The translations under genes were made by a program, and so were the position numbers. This document shows, piece after piece, positions 1 through 7,754 of a DNA stretch of 64,000 nucleotides. Origin of the DNA: Kribbella qitaiheensis (GTDB taxonomy: Bacteria; Actinomycetota; Actinomycetes; Propionibacteriales; Kribbellaceae); NCBI RefSeq assembly GCF_014217565.1, contig NZ_CP043661.1, positions 3,038,001 to 3,102,000 of the forward strand, read 5' to 3'. The notes under the pieces were generated by a model, which saw only the letters and a program-made list of their open reading frames with translations, did not search any database and was not told where the DNA came from. The first letter of the stretch is position 1. Each line of letters opens with the position of its first letter.

Positions 1-61
1 CGCCGGAGCCGCACAACCCCTTCTGATCAAGAGTTCCCGGCAATTCGCGACCACGCGCGTG

Positions 62-127
62 TCGTCCACAGTGCGTGCCCGCCCATCCACAGAAACGAGC
101 CGACTTATACACAGGCCCTGTGCATAA
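62..127. other. Cluster of four DnaA-box-like 9-mers
   Basis: Within 66 bp there are TCGTCCACA (62-70), CCATCCACA (83-91), TTATACACA (105-113) and, on the opposite strand, TTATGCACA (119-127). The last two form a 9-bp inverted repeat around GGCCC. They resemble the bacterial DnaA box (TTATNCACA; TTGTCCACA in high-GC actinobacteria) with zero to three differences. Nothing else in 1-163 looks coding. dnaA is not in view, so a replication role is only inferred; the inner inverted repeat could equally end transcription from an unseen gene to the left. Confidence 0.35.
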
Positions 128-163
128 CCCACCGTCGTACCGACATCGGGTGACCGTCAGCAA

Positions 164-559
164 CTACTCCCAGCGGAAGAACTTCGCGGCGAGCCCGATG
201 CATGCGGCGGCCACCGCGACCAGTGCGATCAGATGAGCGGCGCCGGGCCAGTGGCCGGCCCAGGCGTCCTGCATGCTCGTCATGCCCGCACCCATCGGGG
301 TGATGTCACGGACCCAGCGGATGGCATCCGGCATCAGGTCGCCCGGGGTCCAGACCCCCGCGAAGAACATGCTCGGGAAGAACAGGATGTTGCCGACGAT
401 GCTCGCGCCCTTGGCGGTCGAGACGAGTCCGGCGATCAGCAGTCCGATGGAGAGTTCGGCAACGGAGTACGGGATCACGGAGACGGCGAAAGCCAGCGGT
501 GAGGCGGGAAGATCGGCGCCGAAGACGAGGCTGCCGAGCCCGAGGATCAGGACGATCAC
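164..559 (-). pseudogene. ABC-2 type permease, C-terminal half only
   Basis: The 131 residues match the second half of a drug-export ABC-2 permease: hydrophobic segments, the loop around PASPLAF, a GASIVGN stretch, the MFFAGVWTPGDLMP motif typical of the family and a last transmembrane helix ending in FFRWE. Such permeases are normally about 240-260 residues, so roughly 110-120 N-terminal residues are missing. The reading frame begins at GTG 557-559, inside the end of the truncated ATPase gene. The full N-terminal half is nowhere upstream, so a deletion joined the two genes. Unlikely to work as a transporter alone. Confidence 0.75.
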
Positions 560-1188
560 GACGACGCGATCCGGTCGCAGAGGTACTCGGCTTCCTCCAT
601 GAAGTGCGTGACCAGGATGATCGTGACGCCGTCGGCGCGGATCTGCTTGACCAGCTCCCAGGTGTCCCGGCGGCCCTGCGGGTCGAGGCCGGTGGTGAGC
701 TCGTCGAGGATCGCGATCTTCGGATTGCCGATCAGCGCGAGTGCGATCGACAGCCGTTGCTTCTGGCCACCGGAGAGCTTGGCGAACGCGGTGTTGCGGA
801 CCTTGGTCAGGCCGAGCCGCTCCAGCATTTCGGCCGGATCGGCGGGTGAGGGGTAGAAGGACGCGTACAGCTCGAGCGCCTCGCCGGCCTTGATCCGGTC
901 CGGGAGTTCGCTCGCCTGCAGCTGGACGCCGACCAGCGAGGTGATCTCGGTGCGGTGCTTGCGCGGATCCAGGCCGAGGACGCGGATCACGCCGCTGTCC
1001 GGCGTACGGAGGCCGGCGATCGACTCGACGGTGGTGGTCTTGCCGGCGCCGTTCGGGCCGAGGATGCCGAAGATCTCGCCGGACCGGACGGTCAGTGAGA
1101 CGTCCTCGACGGCCACGGTCGCGCCGTAGGTCTTGCGGAGGTTGCTAACGGCAACCAGATCGTTGTTCTCCAGCTTGTTTTCGGGCAT
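556..1188 (-). pseudogene. ABC transporter ATPase, C-terminally truncated
   Basis: A drug-resistance-type ABC ATPase of 210 residues. Walker A is GPNGAGKTT (about residues 45-53), the signature is LSGGQKQR, Walker B is AILDELTTGLD and the switch His lies in VTHFMEEAEYLCDRIA. Family members run to about 300 residues. Here the protein stops two residues after CDRIA and the DNA passes straight into the middle of a permease gene. The nucleotide-binding core is present but the C-terminal regulatory part is lost. A stop/start overlap at 556-559 is produced by the junction. It lies 42 bp after the gene ending at 1231 and probably belongs to that operon. A deletion of roughly 0.6 kb is inferred. Confidence 0.8.
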
Positions 1189-1230
1189 GGCAGAGCCTCC
1201 CTTGGCGCTTCAGGGGGTTACGGAAAGAGG

Positions 1231-2004
1231 TCAGCCCTTGGCGGGCTTGAGCCCTATCGGACGAATCAGCAGGTAGCCGAAGTACAGGCCGAGTGCGCTC
1301 ACGGCGATCACTCCCGGTACGGCGACTGCCAGCGGTGGACGGTGGTAGCCGGTGTTCTCCAGCGCCTGGGCGATCCATTGCGCCACCAGCAGGAATTCCG
1401 CGGCGGCCGCCGGCAGTACGCCGAGCGGGAGCAACGCGAGACCCTTCCAGAAGCCGAACCGGTAGAACCCGATGCCGAGTAGCCAGCCGGCGACTTCGTG
1501 CGACACGATCAGCAGGAAGAACTCGGTGAAGATCAGCCCGACCTGCGAGGTCTTGGTGAACAGATGCGGATTCTCGAGTGCCTGGGTCAGCCCGGCCCAG
1601 GTGTAGATCACGCGCTCCACCTGGTAGACGAGCACCCAGAGCAGCGCGATGCCGGCCGCGGTACCGACCAGCAGGACGCCGCTGGCGATGGCGAACATCC
1701 GCCGGGTCACTCCGTGCGCGATCATCAGCGTGAACAACGCCGGTGTGAGGGTGATGCCGATCGCGGCCGAGAAGTACTTCGGCGATTGGGTGCCGTAGTC
1801 CCACATGCTGTGGTCGAGGCCGCCGCCGACGTACTGGGTGATCAGACCGCCGATGGTGAACGACACGATCATCACGAGGCAGTACCCGAGGATCATCGGA
1901 CGGAGGCCGATCATCATCGCCTGCAGCACCCGGCGCAAGCGACCGCCGGCCGTGGCGGTGCCCGGCAGGGCCGCAGTACGGGCTTGGGTCGCGGCGGCGC
2001 TCAT
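1231..2004 (-). CDS. ABC-2-like membrane permease subunit
   Basis: 257 residues with about six hydrophobic segments after a basic N-terminus (residues 1-30, rich in Arg/Ala). No catalytic motif is visible. It follows an ABC ATPase gene with a 4-bp overlap (2001-2004) and a GntR gene before that, the usual order of YtrA-type GntR-ATPase-permease operons. The protein most likely forms the membrane channel for the ATPase encoded at 2001-2912. Substrate unknown; such systems often respond to cell-wall stress, but nothing here proves that. Confidence 0.8.
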   Translation of the reverse strand: MSAAATQARTAALPGTATAGGRLRRVLQAMMIGLRPMILGYCLVMIVSFTIGGLITQYVGGGLDHSMWDYGTQSPKYFSAAIGITLTPALFTLMIAHGVTRRMFAIASGVLLVGTAAGIALLWVLVYQVERVIYTWAGLTQALENPHLFTKTSQVGLIFTEFFLLIVSHEVAGWLLGIGFYRFGFWKGLALLPLGVLPAAAAEFLLVAQWIAQALENTGYHRPPLAVAVPGVIAVSALGLYFGYLLIRPIGLKPAKG

Positions 2005-2912
2005 CGCTTGCTCACCTTCTGGTGCGTGGCTCCGGTCAGATGGACGAAGAGTTCCTGCAGGCCGACCTGGCCGATCTCGAGACCGGCCGACCGGGCCTTC
2101 GCGAGGAACGCCTCCTCCAGATCGCCAAGCACAGTGACGGACTTCGTCCCACCGAGGCGTTGCTCGGCGAGCACCGTCAGCTCGGCGGTCAACTCATCGA
2201 CCATCGCGGCCGGGCCGACGATCGAGGCACCCCTGCCCCGCAGCGAATCGACCGGCGCCTGCGTGACGAGCTTGCCCTGATCGAGGATGACAACCTCCTC
2301 GAGCAGCGAGCTGACCTCGCTGACCAGGTGCGTGGACAGCACGATCGTGCGCGGCACCTCGGCATAGTCGGCCAGCAGTACGTCGTAGAAGAGGTTGCGC
2401 GAGGGGACATCCATGCCGAGGTACGACTCGTCGAAGATCGTCAGCGGCGCTCGACTCGCGATCCCGAGGACGACGCCGAGCGCGGACTTCTTGCCCCGCG
2501 ACAACTTCTGCACCTTCTGGCGCGTCGGCACCTCGAACTTGTCCAGCAGTTCGCCGGCGAGATCCTGATCCCAGTAAGGCCGCAGACTGCTCGCGAGACC
2601 GAGGACATGCTTGACCGGAGCGCTGTCGGTGAGATCGCCGGATTCGCGGATCAGGCAGACCCGGCTGGTGACGATCGCGTCCTCGTACGGCTCGCGAGCG
2701 CCGTCGTACTCGTCGCTCTCGATCAGGACCCGGCCGTCCGACGGCTGCCGGAACCCGGCGAGGGTCGCGGCCAGCGTGCTCTTGCCCGAACCGTTACGCC
2801 CGAGCAGGCCGTGGATCTTGCCTGGTGCGAGCCGCAGGTCGAGACCGTCGACAGCTGGTACGCCGCTGTATCGGACGGTCAGATTCTCGGTCCGTACTCC
2901 GAGGCCGCTCAC
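2001..2912 (-). CDS. ABC transporter ATP-binding protein
   Basis: 303 residues. Walker A GRNGSGKST is at about residues 38-46. The signature region reads LSRGKKSALG, the degenerate form common in YtrB-like ATPases, followed by Walker B LTIFDESYLGMD and a switch His in LSTHLVSEVSSLLEE. It couples ATP hydrolysis to the permease encoded just downstream (4-bp overlap). It also overlaps the GntR regulator gene by 4 bp (2909-2912), so the three genes are translationally coupled. The C-terminal 80 residues form a variable regulatory domain. Confidence 0.88.
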   Translation of the reverse strand: MSGLGVRTENLTVRYSGVPAVDGLDLRLAPGKIHGLLGRNGSGKSTLAATLAGFRQPSDGRVLIESDEYDGAREPYEDAIVTSRVCLIRESGDLTDSAPVKHVLGLASSLRPYWDQDLAGELLDKFEVPTRQKVQKLSRGKKSALGVVLGIASRAPLTIFDESYLGMDVPSRNLFYDVLLADYAEVPRTIVLSTHLVSEVSSLLEEVVILDQGKLVTQAPVDSLRGRGASIVGPAAMVDELTAELTVLAEQRLGGTKSVTVLGDLEEAFLAKARSAGLEIGQVGLQELFVHLTGATHQKVSKR

Positions 2913-3295
2913 TGTGCACCGCCTTGTGTGGTCTCGGGCCGCTGCTCATTTTTGGTGATGTGGTCGATGACGTCGCGCAGTGGGACGCCGATCGCGTTGG
3001 CCTCGCGGATCATCGGATCGACCACGTCGGCGAAGAACGAGCCCTGCCGCCCGGACCGGAGCAACTGGCGGGCGTTCGGGCTGACGAACATCCCGATCCC
3101 GCGCTTCTTGTACAACACCCCTTCGTCGACCAGCTGGGCGAAGCCCTTGGCCGCAGTGGCGGGGTTGATCCGGTAGAACGCCGCGTACTGGTTCGTCGAC
3201 ATGACCTGCTCGTCCTCGGCGAGGGCACCCGTGACGATGTCGTTCTTGATCTGATCCGCGATCTGAAGATAGATCGGGCTGCGATCGTCGAACAC
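2909..3295 (-). CDS. GntR-family regulator, YtrA type
   Basis: 128 residues: an N-terminal winged helix (PIYLQIADQIKNDIVTGAL, then DEQVMSTNQYAAFYRINPATAAKGFAQL) and only a short C-terminal tail, the hallmark of the YtrA subfamily that lacks a large effector domain. Start is GTG at 3295, preceded by AGGAGG in the mRNA. It is the first gene of the GntR-ATPase-permease operon and probably represses it. A candidate operator lies just upstream (3330-3353). Confidence 0.9.
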   Translation of the reverse strand: MFDDRSPIYLQIADQIKNDIVTGALAEDEQVMSTNQYAAFYRINPATAAKGFAQLVDEGVLYKKRGIGMFVSPNARQLLRSGRQGSFFADVVDPMIREANAIGVPLRDVIDHITKNEQRPETTQGGAQ

Positions 3296-3329
3296 CGGCG
3301 TCCCTCCTACTCGGTTCTTCGGTTCCTAG

Positions 3330-3353
3330 GTTCATTACTTGACCAACGAACCG
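3330..3353. promoter_or_regulatory. Candidate GntR operator
   Basis: An imperfect inverted repeat, GGTTCAT and ACGAACC separated by about ten bases, lies 35-58 bp upstream of the GntR start and downstream of a second GGTTC half site at 3323-3327. Position and symmetry fit autoregulation by the adjacent YtrA-type repressor. No footprint evidence; assignment by location. Confidence 0.4.
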
Positions 3354-3571
3354 TAGCACCTGGTCGACGAGGCGCGTCAAGTGAGTACGGCGGGAAGCAC
3401 ACCCACGCAGCTCCAACGTCGCCGCTCCCACCCACCCCAGGTCGCCACTCCTCCCTCGCGGCTCAACGAGAGCGGCCGCCTCGCCGGACGAAGCCAGTTC
3501 CGTGCTGCTTTGTCGGATCCGGGACTCACATGCACCACCAGTCCCCCGCCTCCGCCGGGCTGCGATGGCCT

Positions 3572-3621
3572 TGTGCACCAGCTGAGCATTCGGCTCCAGG
3601 AAGATGCTCAGCGGATGCACA
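3572..3621. repeat. Palindromic repeat, hairpin family copy 1
   Basis: Left arm TGTGCACCAGCTGAGCAT (3572-3589) pairs with ATGCTCAGCGGATGCACA (3604-3621) at 16 of 18 positions around a 14-nt loop. The arm consensus TGTGCAcc.GCTGAG is shared with the hairpins at 3652-3712 and 62626-62686, so this is a divergent member of one dispersed family. Confidence 0.7.
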
Positions 3622-3651
3622 GAGGCTGGCAACGGACGCAGGCGTTCCGCG

Positions 3652-3712
3652 TCTTTGTGCACGGCCTGAGCGTGCGATCGGCCCGGAACACTCAGCCTGT
3701 GCACCAAGACGT
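3652..3712. repeat. Palindromic repeat, hairpin family copy 2
   Basis: A 61-bp element identical at 58 of 61 positions to 62626-62686, in the same orientation, 59 kb away. Internally it folds: CTTTGTGC..GGCCTGAGCGT against ACACTCAGCC.GTGCAC.AAG around a loop containing GCGATCGGCCCGGA. No long ORF and no inverted termini of an IS are present, so it resembles a REP/MITE-like intergenic element. Confidence 0.8.
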
Positions 3713-3902
3713 GAGCCGCGACGCAGGAGCGGCGAACCCGGGCGGGTGGGAGCTGCGACGCAGGAGCCGCGTGAGGCACGCGCCCGGCCGGTCATCGAGC
3801 GACGACGGTCCAGCATGCTTTCGTCGAGCCGCGACGTGAGAGCGGCGAACCGGGGCGGGTGGGAGCGGCGACAGAGGAGGTGCGTGGGCGTAGTACGTGT
3901 GG

Positions 3903-4601
3903 TTAGAGGGGGCGGGCGAGGGAGTTCAGGTGGGATTGCCAGGTGGTGGCGGTTGAGGCGGGGAGGGGGTCGATGGGGCCGTGGTTCCAGGCGTGGATGG
4001 GGCGGATGCCGTGGAGGGCGTTGAGGAGCCAGGTTTCGTACGACGTGAGGTCGTCGGGGGTGCGGGCGCGTTCATCCACCTGAATACCTTGGGTGGCGGC
4101 CAACTGGCGTAGGAGTTGGGCTGTGACTGAGGGGAGGAGAGGGCGGGTGGAGGGTGGGAAGCAGAGGGTGTCGTCCTCCCACCAGGCCAGGGATGAGTAC
4201 GCCGCCTCGATGGCGATTCCGTCTGAATCGACCAGGAGGAGTTCGTCGGCGGCGTGGCTGGTGAAAGCTTGCGCCTTCAGTTCGCCTAGGACCGCGAGGT
4301 CGGGGCCCTTGACCCGCGGTGAGGTGCGGGGGTCGGGGCCGGTGTGGATCGCTACCCGGATCCGGCCGCCGGGTGAGGGGGCTGGACGCATCTGGAGTGC
4401 CGGGCCGTCGGAGGTCAGTCCGAACCGCGGGAACCAGCGACCGAAGGTCGGGATGCGAGACAGCGACGTGTCCCAAAAAGCTCCTGCGCCGTCGAAACCT
4501 GCCGCCGCACACGATCCTACGAATCGCTCCCGGTGCAACTCCAGACCACGAACCTTGCCTGCGGCAACCAAGAACGAATCCGCCACCAGTAAAGAACTCA
4601 T
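3903..4601 (-). CDS. pabC: Aminodeoxychorismate lyase-like, PLP aminotransferase class IV
   Basis: 232 residues. Class IV PLP enzymes of this type release pyruvate from 4-amino-4-deoxychorismate to give p-aminobenzoate for folate. The PLP lysine is probably K98 in SPRVKGPDL, and the conserved glutamate that contacts the cofactor is E132 in GIAIEAAYSSL. Length is slightly short of the usual 250-290. It follows pabB on the same strand (stop 4666), which supports the PabC assignment over a branched-chain aminotransferase. ATG 4601 overlaps the stop of a tiny upstream ORF (TCATGA). Confidence 0.82.
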   Translation of the reverse strand: MSSLLVADSFLVAAGKVRGLELHRERFVGSCAAAGFDGAGAFWDTSLSRIPTFGRWFPRFGLTSDGPALQMRPAPSPGGRIRVAIHTGPDPRTSPRVKGPDLAVLGELKAQAFTSHAADELLLVDSDGIAIEAAYSSLAWWEDDTLCFPPSTRPLLPSVTAQLLRQLAATQGIQVDERARTPDDLTSYETWLLNALHGIRPIHAWNHGPIDPLPASTATTWQSHLNSLARPL

Positions 4602-4669
4602 GAGACTCCGCCGATCATTGCCGTTGCCGTCGTCACGAGCAGCAATCCGTCGCCCATCAGTGAACTCAT
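4598..4669 (-). CDS. 23-codon coupling ORF between pabB and pabC
   Basis: Begins MSSLMGDGLLLVTTATAMIG and ends three residues later. Its ATG (4669) overlaps the pabB stop, and its own stop (4598-4600) overlaps the pabC ATG. Its 5' end resembles the pabC start (MSSLLVADSFLV) and its 3' end resembles the pabB tail (KATAAIGRIS), so it looks like a by-product of a 68-bp tandem duplication of the pabB/pabC junction. Function probably limited to translational coupling. Confidence 0.45.
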   Translation of the reverse strand: MSSLMGDGLLLVTTATAMIGGVS

Positions 4670-6018
4670 GAGATCCTGCCGATCGCTGCTGTTGCCTTGA
4701 GCACCATTTCGTCGTACTCCGCTGCCGGGTCCGAGTCGAGCACGATCGCGCCGCCCGCGCCGACCACCGTGCCGGCCGGCGTCATCACCGCGGTGCGGAT
4801 CACCACACTCAGGTCCGCGCGCCCGTCGACGGTCAAATAGCCGAGTGCCCCCGAGTAGACGCCGCGAGCGCTCCACTCCAGCGAATCGAGCAGCTCCATC
4901 GTCGCGATCTTCGGTGCGCCCGTCATCGATCCGGGCGGAAAACAAGCCCGTACGGCGTCCAGCGCGTCGACGTCGGGCCGCAGCCGGCCACGCACCGTCG
5001 TGACCAGCTGGTGCACGGTCTGGTAGGTCTCCACAGCCATCAACTGCGGCACCTGCACGGTGCCCGGTTGGCTCACCCGGCCGAGATCGTTGCGGATCAG
5101 GTCGACGATCATCAGGTTCTCGGCGCGCGTCTTCTCGTCCTCGGCCAGCGCCTTCGCGACCAGCTGGTCCTGAGCCGGGTCGGCCGAGCGCGGCGCGGTG
5201 CCCTTGATCGGCCGGCATTCGGCCCAGCCGTCCGCGTCAACGGTCAGGAACCGCTCGGGCGACGAGCTGGCCACCGCGAGTTCGCCGTACCGGAGGAAGG
5301 CCGAGTACGGCGCCGGGTTCTGCTCGCGTTGCCAGAGGTAGAACTCGAGCGGATCCTCCACCGCGGGCAGCCGAACCCGGTTCGTCAGGCAGACCTCGTA
5401 CGTCCGGCCGGCCTCGAGCGCGGCCATGCACGTGTCGATCCCGGCCAGGTACGTCGCCCGGTCCTGCTCCAGATGCGCTTCGAGATCCAGCGCCGCGATC
5501 TCCGGCTGACCCCGCCCACTCATCCACCAAGAAGCAGGCAAGCCATCACCCCAACCAGCCGCCGCCACATCATCCGGCTCGTGCACGGCGACCAGATAGC
5601 TGACATCGCGATCATGATCGATGACCACGAACCGATCGGCCCAGATCCACAACGCGTCCGGCGTCGGCGCCTCGTGGGCCGTCGCTCCCCCGGTCAGCGC
5701 CTTGAACTCGTACCCGAAATACCCGACATACCCACCGCCGAACAGCTCGGCGATCTCCTCCGGTACTGCGGGCAGCCGCGCGCGTCGAGCGGCAAGAAGC
5801 TCCCGGAGCTCCGCGAACACATCCCCATCGGCGACATCGCGTACGACGACGTCCCCGCCGACCGACGTACCGAGGACCGAGACGCGGCGCTCCGCGCGGT
5901 CGGTCAGGCTCCCGTCGAGCCAGAAGGCGACCGGCTCATCGGCCAGCAGTTCGCGGTAGACCGTCTCGCCGTCGAGGGCGTGATCCACCGACCGAACCGA
6001 CCAGACCAGAGCAGCCAC
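4666..6018 (-). CDS. pabB: Aminodeoxychorismate synthase component I
   Basis: 450 residues. With a glutamine amidotransferase (PabA, not in the window) it converts chorismate and glutamine to 4-amino-4-deoxychorismate. The C-terminal chorismate-binding domain (about 170-440) shows PIKGTAPR, with the PabB-type Lys rather than the TrpE-type Ala, then DEKTRAENLMIVDLIRNDLG and FPPGSMTGAPK. The N-terminal third is the divergent Trp-binding-like fold. Start is GTG 6018. A -10 box TACGGT (+ strand 6025-6030) ends 6 nt before it with no Shine-Dalgarno site, indicating a leaderless mRNA. pabC follows. Confidence 0.9.
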   Translation of the reverse strand: MAALVWSVRSVDHALDGETVYRELLADEPVAFWLDGSLTDRAERRVSVLGTSVGGDVVVRDVADGDVFAELRELLAARRARLPAVPEEIAELFGGGYVGYFGYEFKALTGGATAHEAPTPDALWIWADRFVVIDHDRDVSYLVAVHEPDDVAAAGWGDGLPASWWMSGRGQPEIAALDLEAHLEQDRATYLAGIDTCMAALEAGRTYEVCLTNRVRLPAVEDPLEFYLWQREQNPAPYSAFLRYGELAVASSSPERFLTVDADGWAECRPIKGTAPRSADPAQDQLVAKALAEDEKTRAENLMIVDLIRNDLGRVSQPGTVQVPQLMAVETYQTVHQLVTTVRGRLRPDVDALDAVRACFPPGSMTGAPKIATMELLDSLEWSARGVYSGALGYLTVDGRADLSVVIRTAVMTPAGTVVGAGGAIVLDSDPAAEYDEMVLKATAAIGRIS

Positions 6019-6073
6019 ACGAGAACCGTACCTACCCGCGCCGTCAGCTACCTCGGCCGCCCAACCGGTGGCC

Positions 6074-6850
6074 CTAGGGCAAGGCCGGCTTCGCCCGCAT
6101 CGCGGTCAGCCGGCGAACCGGGATGGCGACCTCCAGGCCGTCTTCCTTGGTTTCGGCGCGCTCGGCCAGCCAGGCGGCAGCGGCCTCACGACGAGCGTCA
6201 TTGCTCCCCGGCAGGTACAGCGCACCGACCATGCGGCGAGCGTCCTCAAGAGACCGGACGGTGTACGCATAGCGCTCGCGCTGACTCTCCAAGATGTCGA
6301 AACCGGCGACCCGCATCAGGTCCCGCAGGCCGGTGATCTCGCCTCCCGCCGGGAACTGCGGGGTGGACCGGAGCCGCGTGGTCAGCCCGGAGAGCGTCCG
6401 GATGTCACCACGACGCAACGGCCGGACGGCCGGGACGGTGGCCGCGAACACGCCTCCCCGTCGCAGTACGCGCGCCGCCTCGGCCAGCACCTCGGGCAGC
6501 GGCTGGAGGACCATCAGGCCCATCGAGCACGTCACCACGTCGAACGCCTCGTTCGCGAACGGCAGGTGCGACGCGTCCGCCTGCACCTTGGGCCCGGGTG
6601 ACCCGCTGAGCTGGACCGAGTTGTTGTCGACGCCGACCACCCACCGGCCGTACAGCTCGCGGGCGACCGGACCGTTGCCGCAGGCCAGGTCCAGGATCCG
6701 GCGGGACTCCGCGGACACGGCTCGGACCAGCCACCGGTACGGCGTGTGGTCGCCCGACACGGCACGGGACAGCAGGGCTTCGGTACTGCCCGGGGTCGCG
6801 GTGTGGAACTGCCGCAGGTACCCGGGCCAGTCGATCTCGTTCTCAGGCAT
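6074..6850 (-). CDS. Class I SAM-dependent methyltransferase
   Basis: 258 residues. Motif I ILDLACGNGPVARELYG (about residues 50-66) binds SAM. It is followed by the acidic VVGVDNN at the end of beta 2 and by ADASHLPFANEAFDVVTCSMGLMVLQPLPEVLAEAARVLRRGG, the UbiE/Methyltransf_11 pattern. The C-terminal half probably forms the substrate lid. The substrate cannot be read from the sequence. The gene is separated from pabB by 55 bp on the same strand but has no evident role in folate synthesis. Confidence 0.85.
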   Translation of the reverse strand: MPENEIDWPGYLRQFHTATPGSTEALLSRAVSGDHTPYRWLVRAVSAESRRILDLACGNGPVARELYGRWVVGVDNNSVQLSGSPGPKVQADASHLPFANEAFDVVTCSMGLMVLQPLPEVLAEAARVLRRGGVFAATVPAVRPLRRGDIRTLSGLTTRLRSTPQFPAGGEITGLRDLMRVAGFDILESQRERYAYTVRSLEDARRMVGALYLPGSNDARREAAAAWLAERAETKEDGLEVAIPVRRLTAMRAKPALP

Positions 6851-6940
6851 CGCGGACAGACGTTACTGCCTGACCACACTCAGTACAGCATCGAGCGCTG
6901 CCAGTACGCGTTCTTAATACAGCTCTGAAGTGCCGGACCT

Positions 6941-7645
6941 TCAAACCACGCTGACGAAGATGTGCCCAGCGGTCTCGTCGCTGATCACACCGCCGGCCTC
7001 GCGGCTGCCGACCAGGACACCCTCGGCGTCCAGCATCGAGTCGACCTCGCGGCCGGGCAGCGCGCCCGCGCGGCGCAGTACGGACATCGCGTCGTCGTCG
7101 GTCTGCACCGGCTCGGCGATCCGCCGCACCAGCACCCGGACGCTCTCGCCGGTCGCGGCGTCCAGCACCTTGTCGAGCGGCTCGACACCGAACCGGAACT
7201 CGCCGATCGCGGTCGCCACGGTGTCCTTCTGCAGCTCCTCCAGGCCCGGGATCGGGTTGCCGTACGGCGACTCGGTCGGGTTGTCCAGGATCTTCAGCAG
7301 CCGCAGCTCGACCGCGTCGCTCATCACGTGCTCCCAGCGGCAGGCCTCCGCGTGCACGTCCTCCCACTCCAGCCCGATGACGTCCACCAGCAGCCGCTCG
7401 GCCAGCCGGTGCTTGCGCATCACCCGGGTCGCCTGCATCCGGCCGACCTCGGTGAGCTCCAGGTGCCGATCACCCTCGACCGTGACGAGGCCGTCACGCT
7501 CCATCCGGGCCACCGTCTGACTGACCGTCGGGCCGGATTGGTGGAGCCGTTCGGCGATCCGCGCGCGCAGCGGCAGGATGCCTTCTTCTTCCAGCTCGTA
7601 GACGGTCCGCAGGTACATCTCGGTGGTATCGATCAGCTCGCTCAC
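6941..7645 (-). CDS. DtxR/IdeR-type iron-dependent repressor
   Basis: 234 residues from GTG 7645 (reads [14 protein letters not shown] as in IdeR/DtxR; GTG 7660 and ATG 7654 upstream are possible). The winged helix holds [27 protein letters not shown]. The dimerisation/metal domain carries the expected ligands: M10 region, C in HAEACRWEH and H in EHVMSDAVE (DtxR-type Cys-x3-Glu-His-x3-Asp). The C-terminal SH3-like domain occupies the last 80 residues. Fe(II)-loaded protein represses iron uptake. A match to the DtxR box lies 20-38 bp upstream (7665-7683), and much better boxes precede efeU at 53650, so this gene plausibly controls that operon. Confidence 0.9.
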   Translation of the reverse strand: MSELIDTTEMYLRTVYELEEEGILPLRARIAERLHQSGPTVSQTVARMERDGLVTVEGDRHLELTEVGRMQATRVMRKHRLAERLLVDVIGLEWEDVHAEACRWEHVMSDAVELRLLKILDNPTESPYGNPIPGLEELQKDTVATAIGEFRFGVEPLDKVLDAATGESVRVLVRRIAEPVQTDDDAMSVLRRAGALPGREVDSMLDAEGVLVGSREAGGVISDETAGHIFVSVV

Positions 7646-7664
7646 GACACCCATTCTCACTCAC

Positions 7665-7683
7665 ATAGGCAAGCCTTACCCAA
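7665..7683. promoter_or_regulatory. Candidate DtxR/IdeR iron box
   Basis: ATAGGCAAGCCTTACCCAA matches 13 of 19 positions of the DtxR/IdeR consensus TTAGGTTAGGCTAACCTAA. It lies in the short divergent region between the repressor gene and the photolyase gene, immediately upstream of the repressor start codons. Suggests autoregulation; weaker than the efeU boxes. Confidence 0.5.
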
Positions 7684-7754
7684 TTGCCCACCCCACGGCC
7701 CACCCGACATCGTTCAAGCGGGCTCGAAAGTTGTTCATCGGCCAGGATGGAGCG

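Larger units (their letters stand above)
3380..3902. repeat. Gene-free stretch with degenerate repeats
   Basis: About 520 bp with no convincing gene. It holds imperfect copies of a GCGACG..GGAGC.GCGTG motif in both orientations (near 3398-3425, 3718-3775 and 3838-3890), each next to GGGCGGGTGGGAG-like sequence, plus two tandem hairpins annotated separately. A further copy of the GGAGCTGCGTGGGTG motif sits near 21123. The open frames across the region are artefacts of high GC and disagree between strands. Confidence 0.5.

Noticed and set aside
2825..4024. Long plus-strand open frame across the 3.3-3.9 kb gap
   Set aside because: It runs through the reverse strand of the GntR gene and the hairpin repeats, has no ribosome site and shows only GC-driven Arg/Pro/Ala composition.
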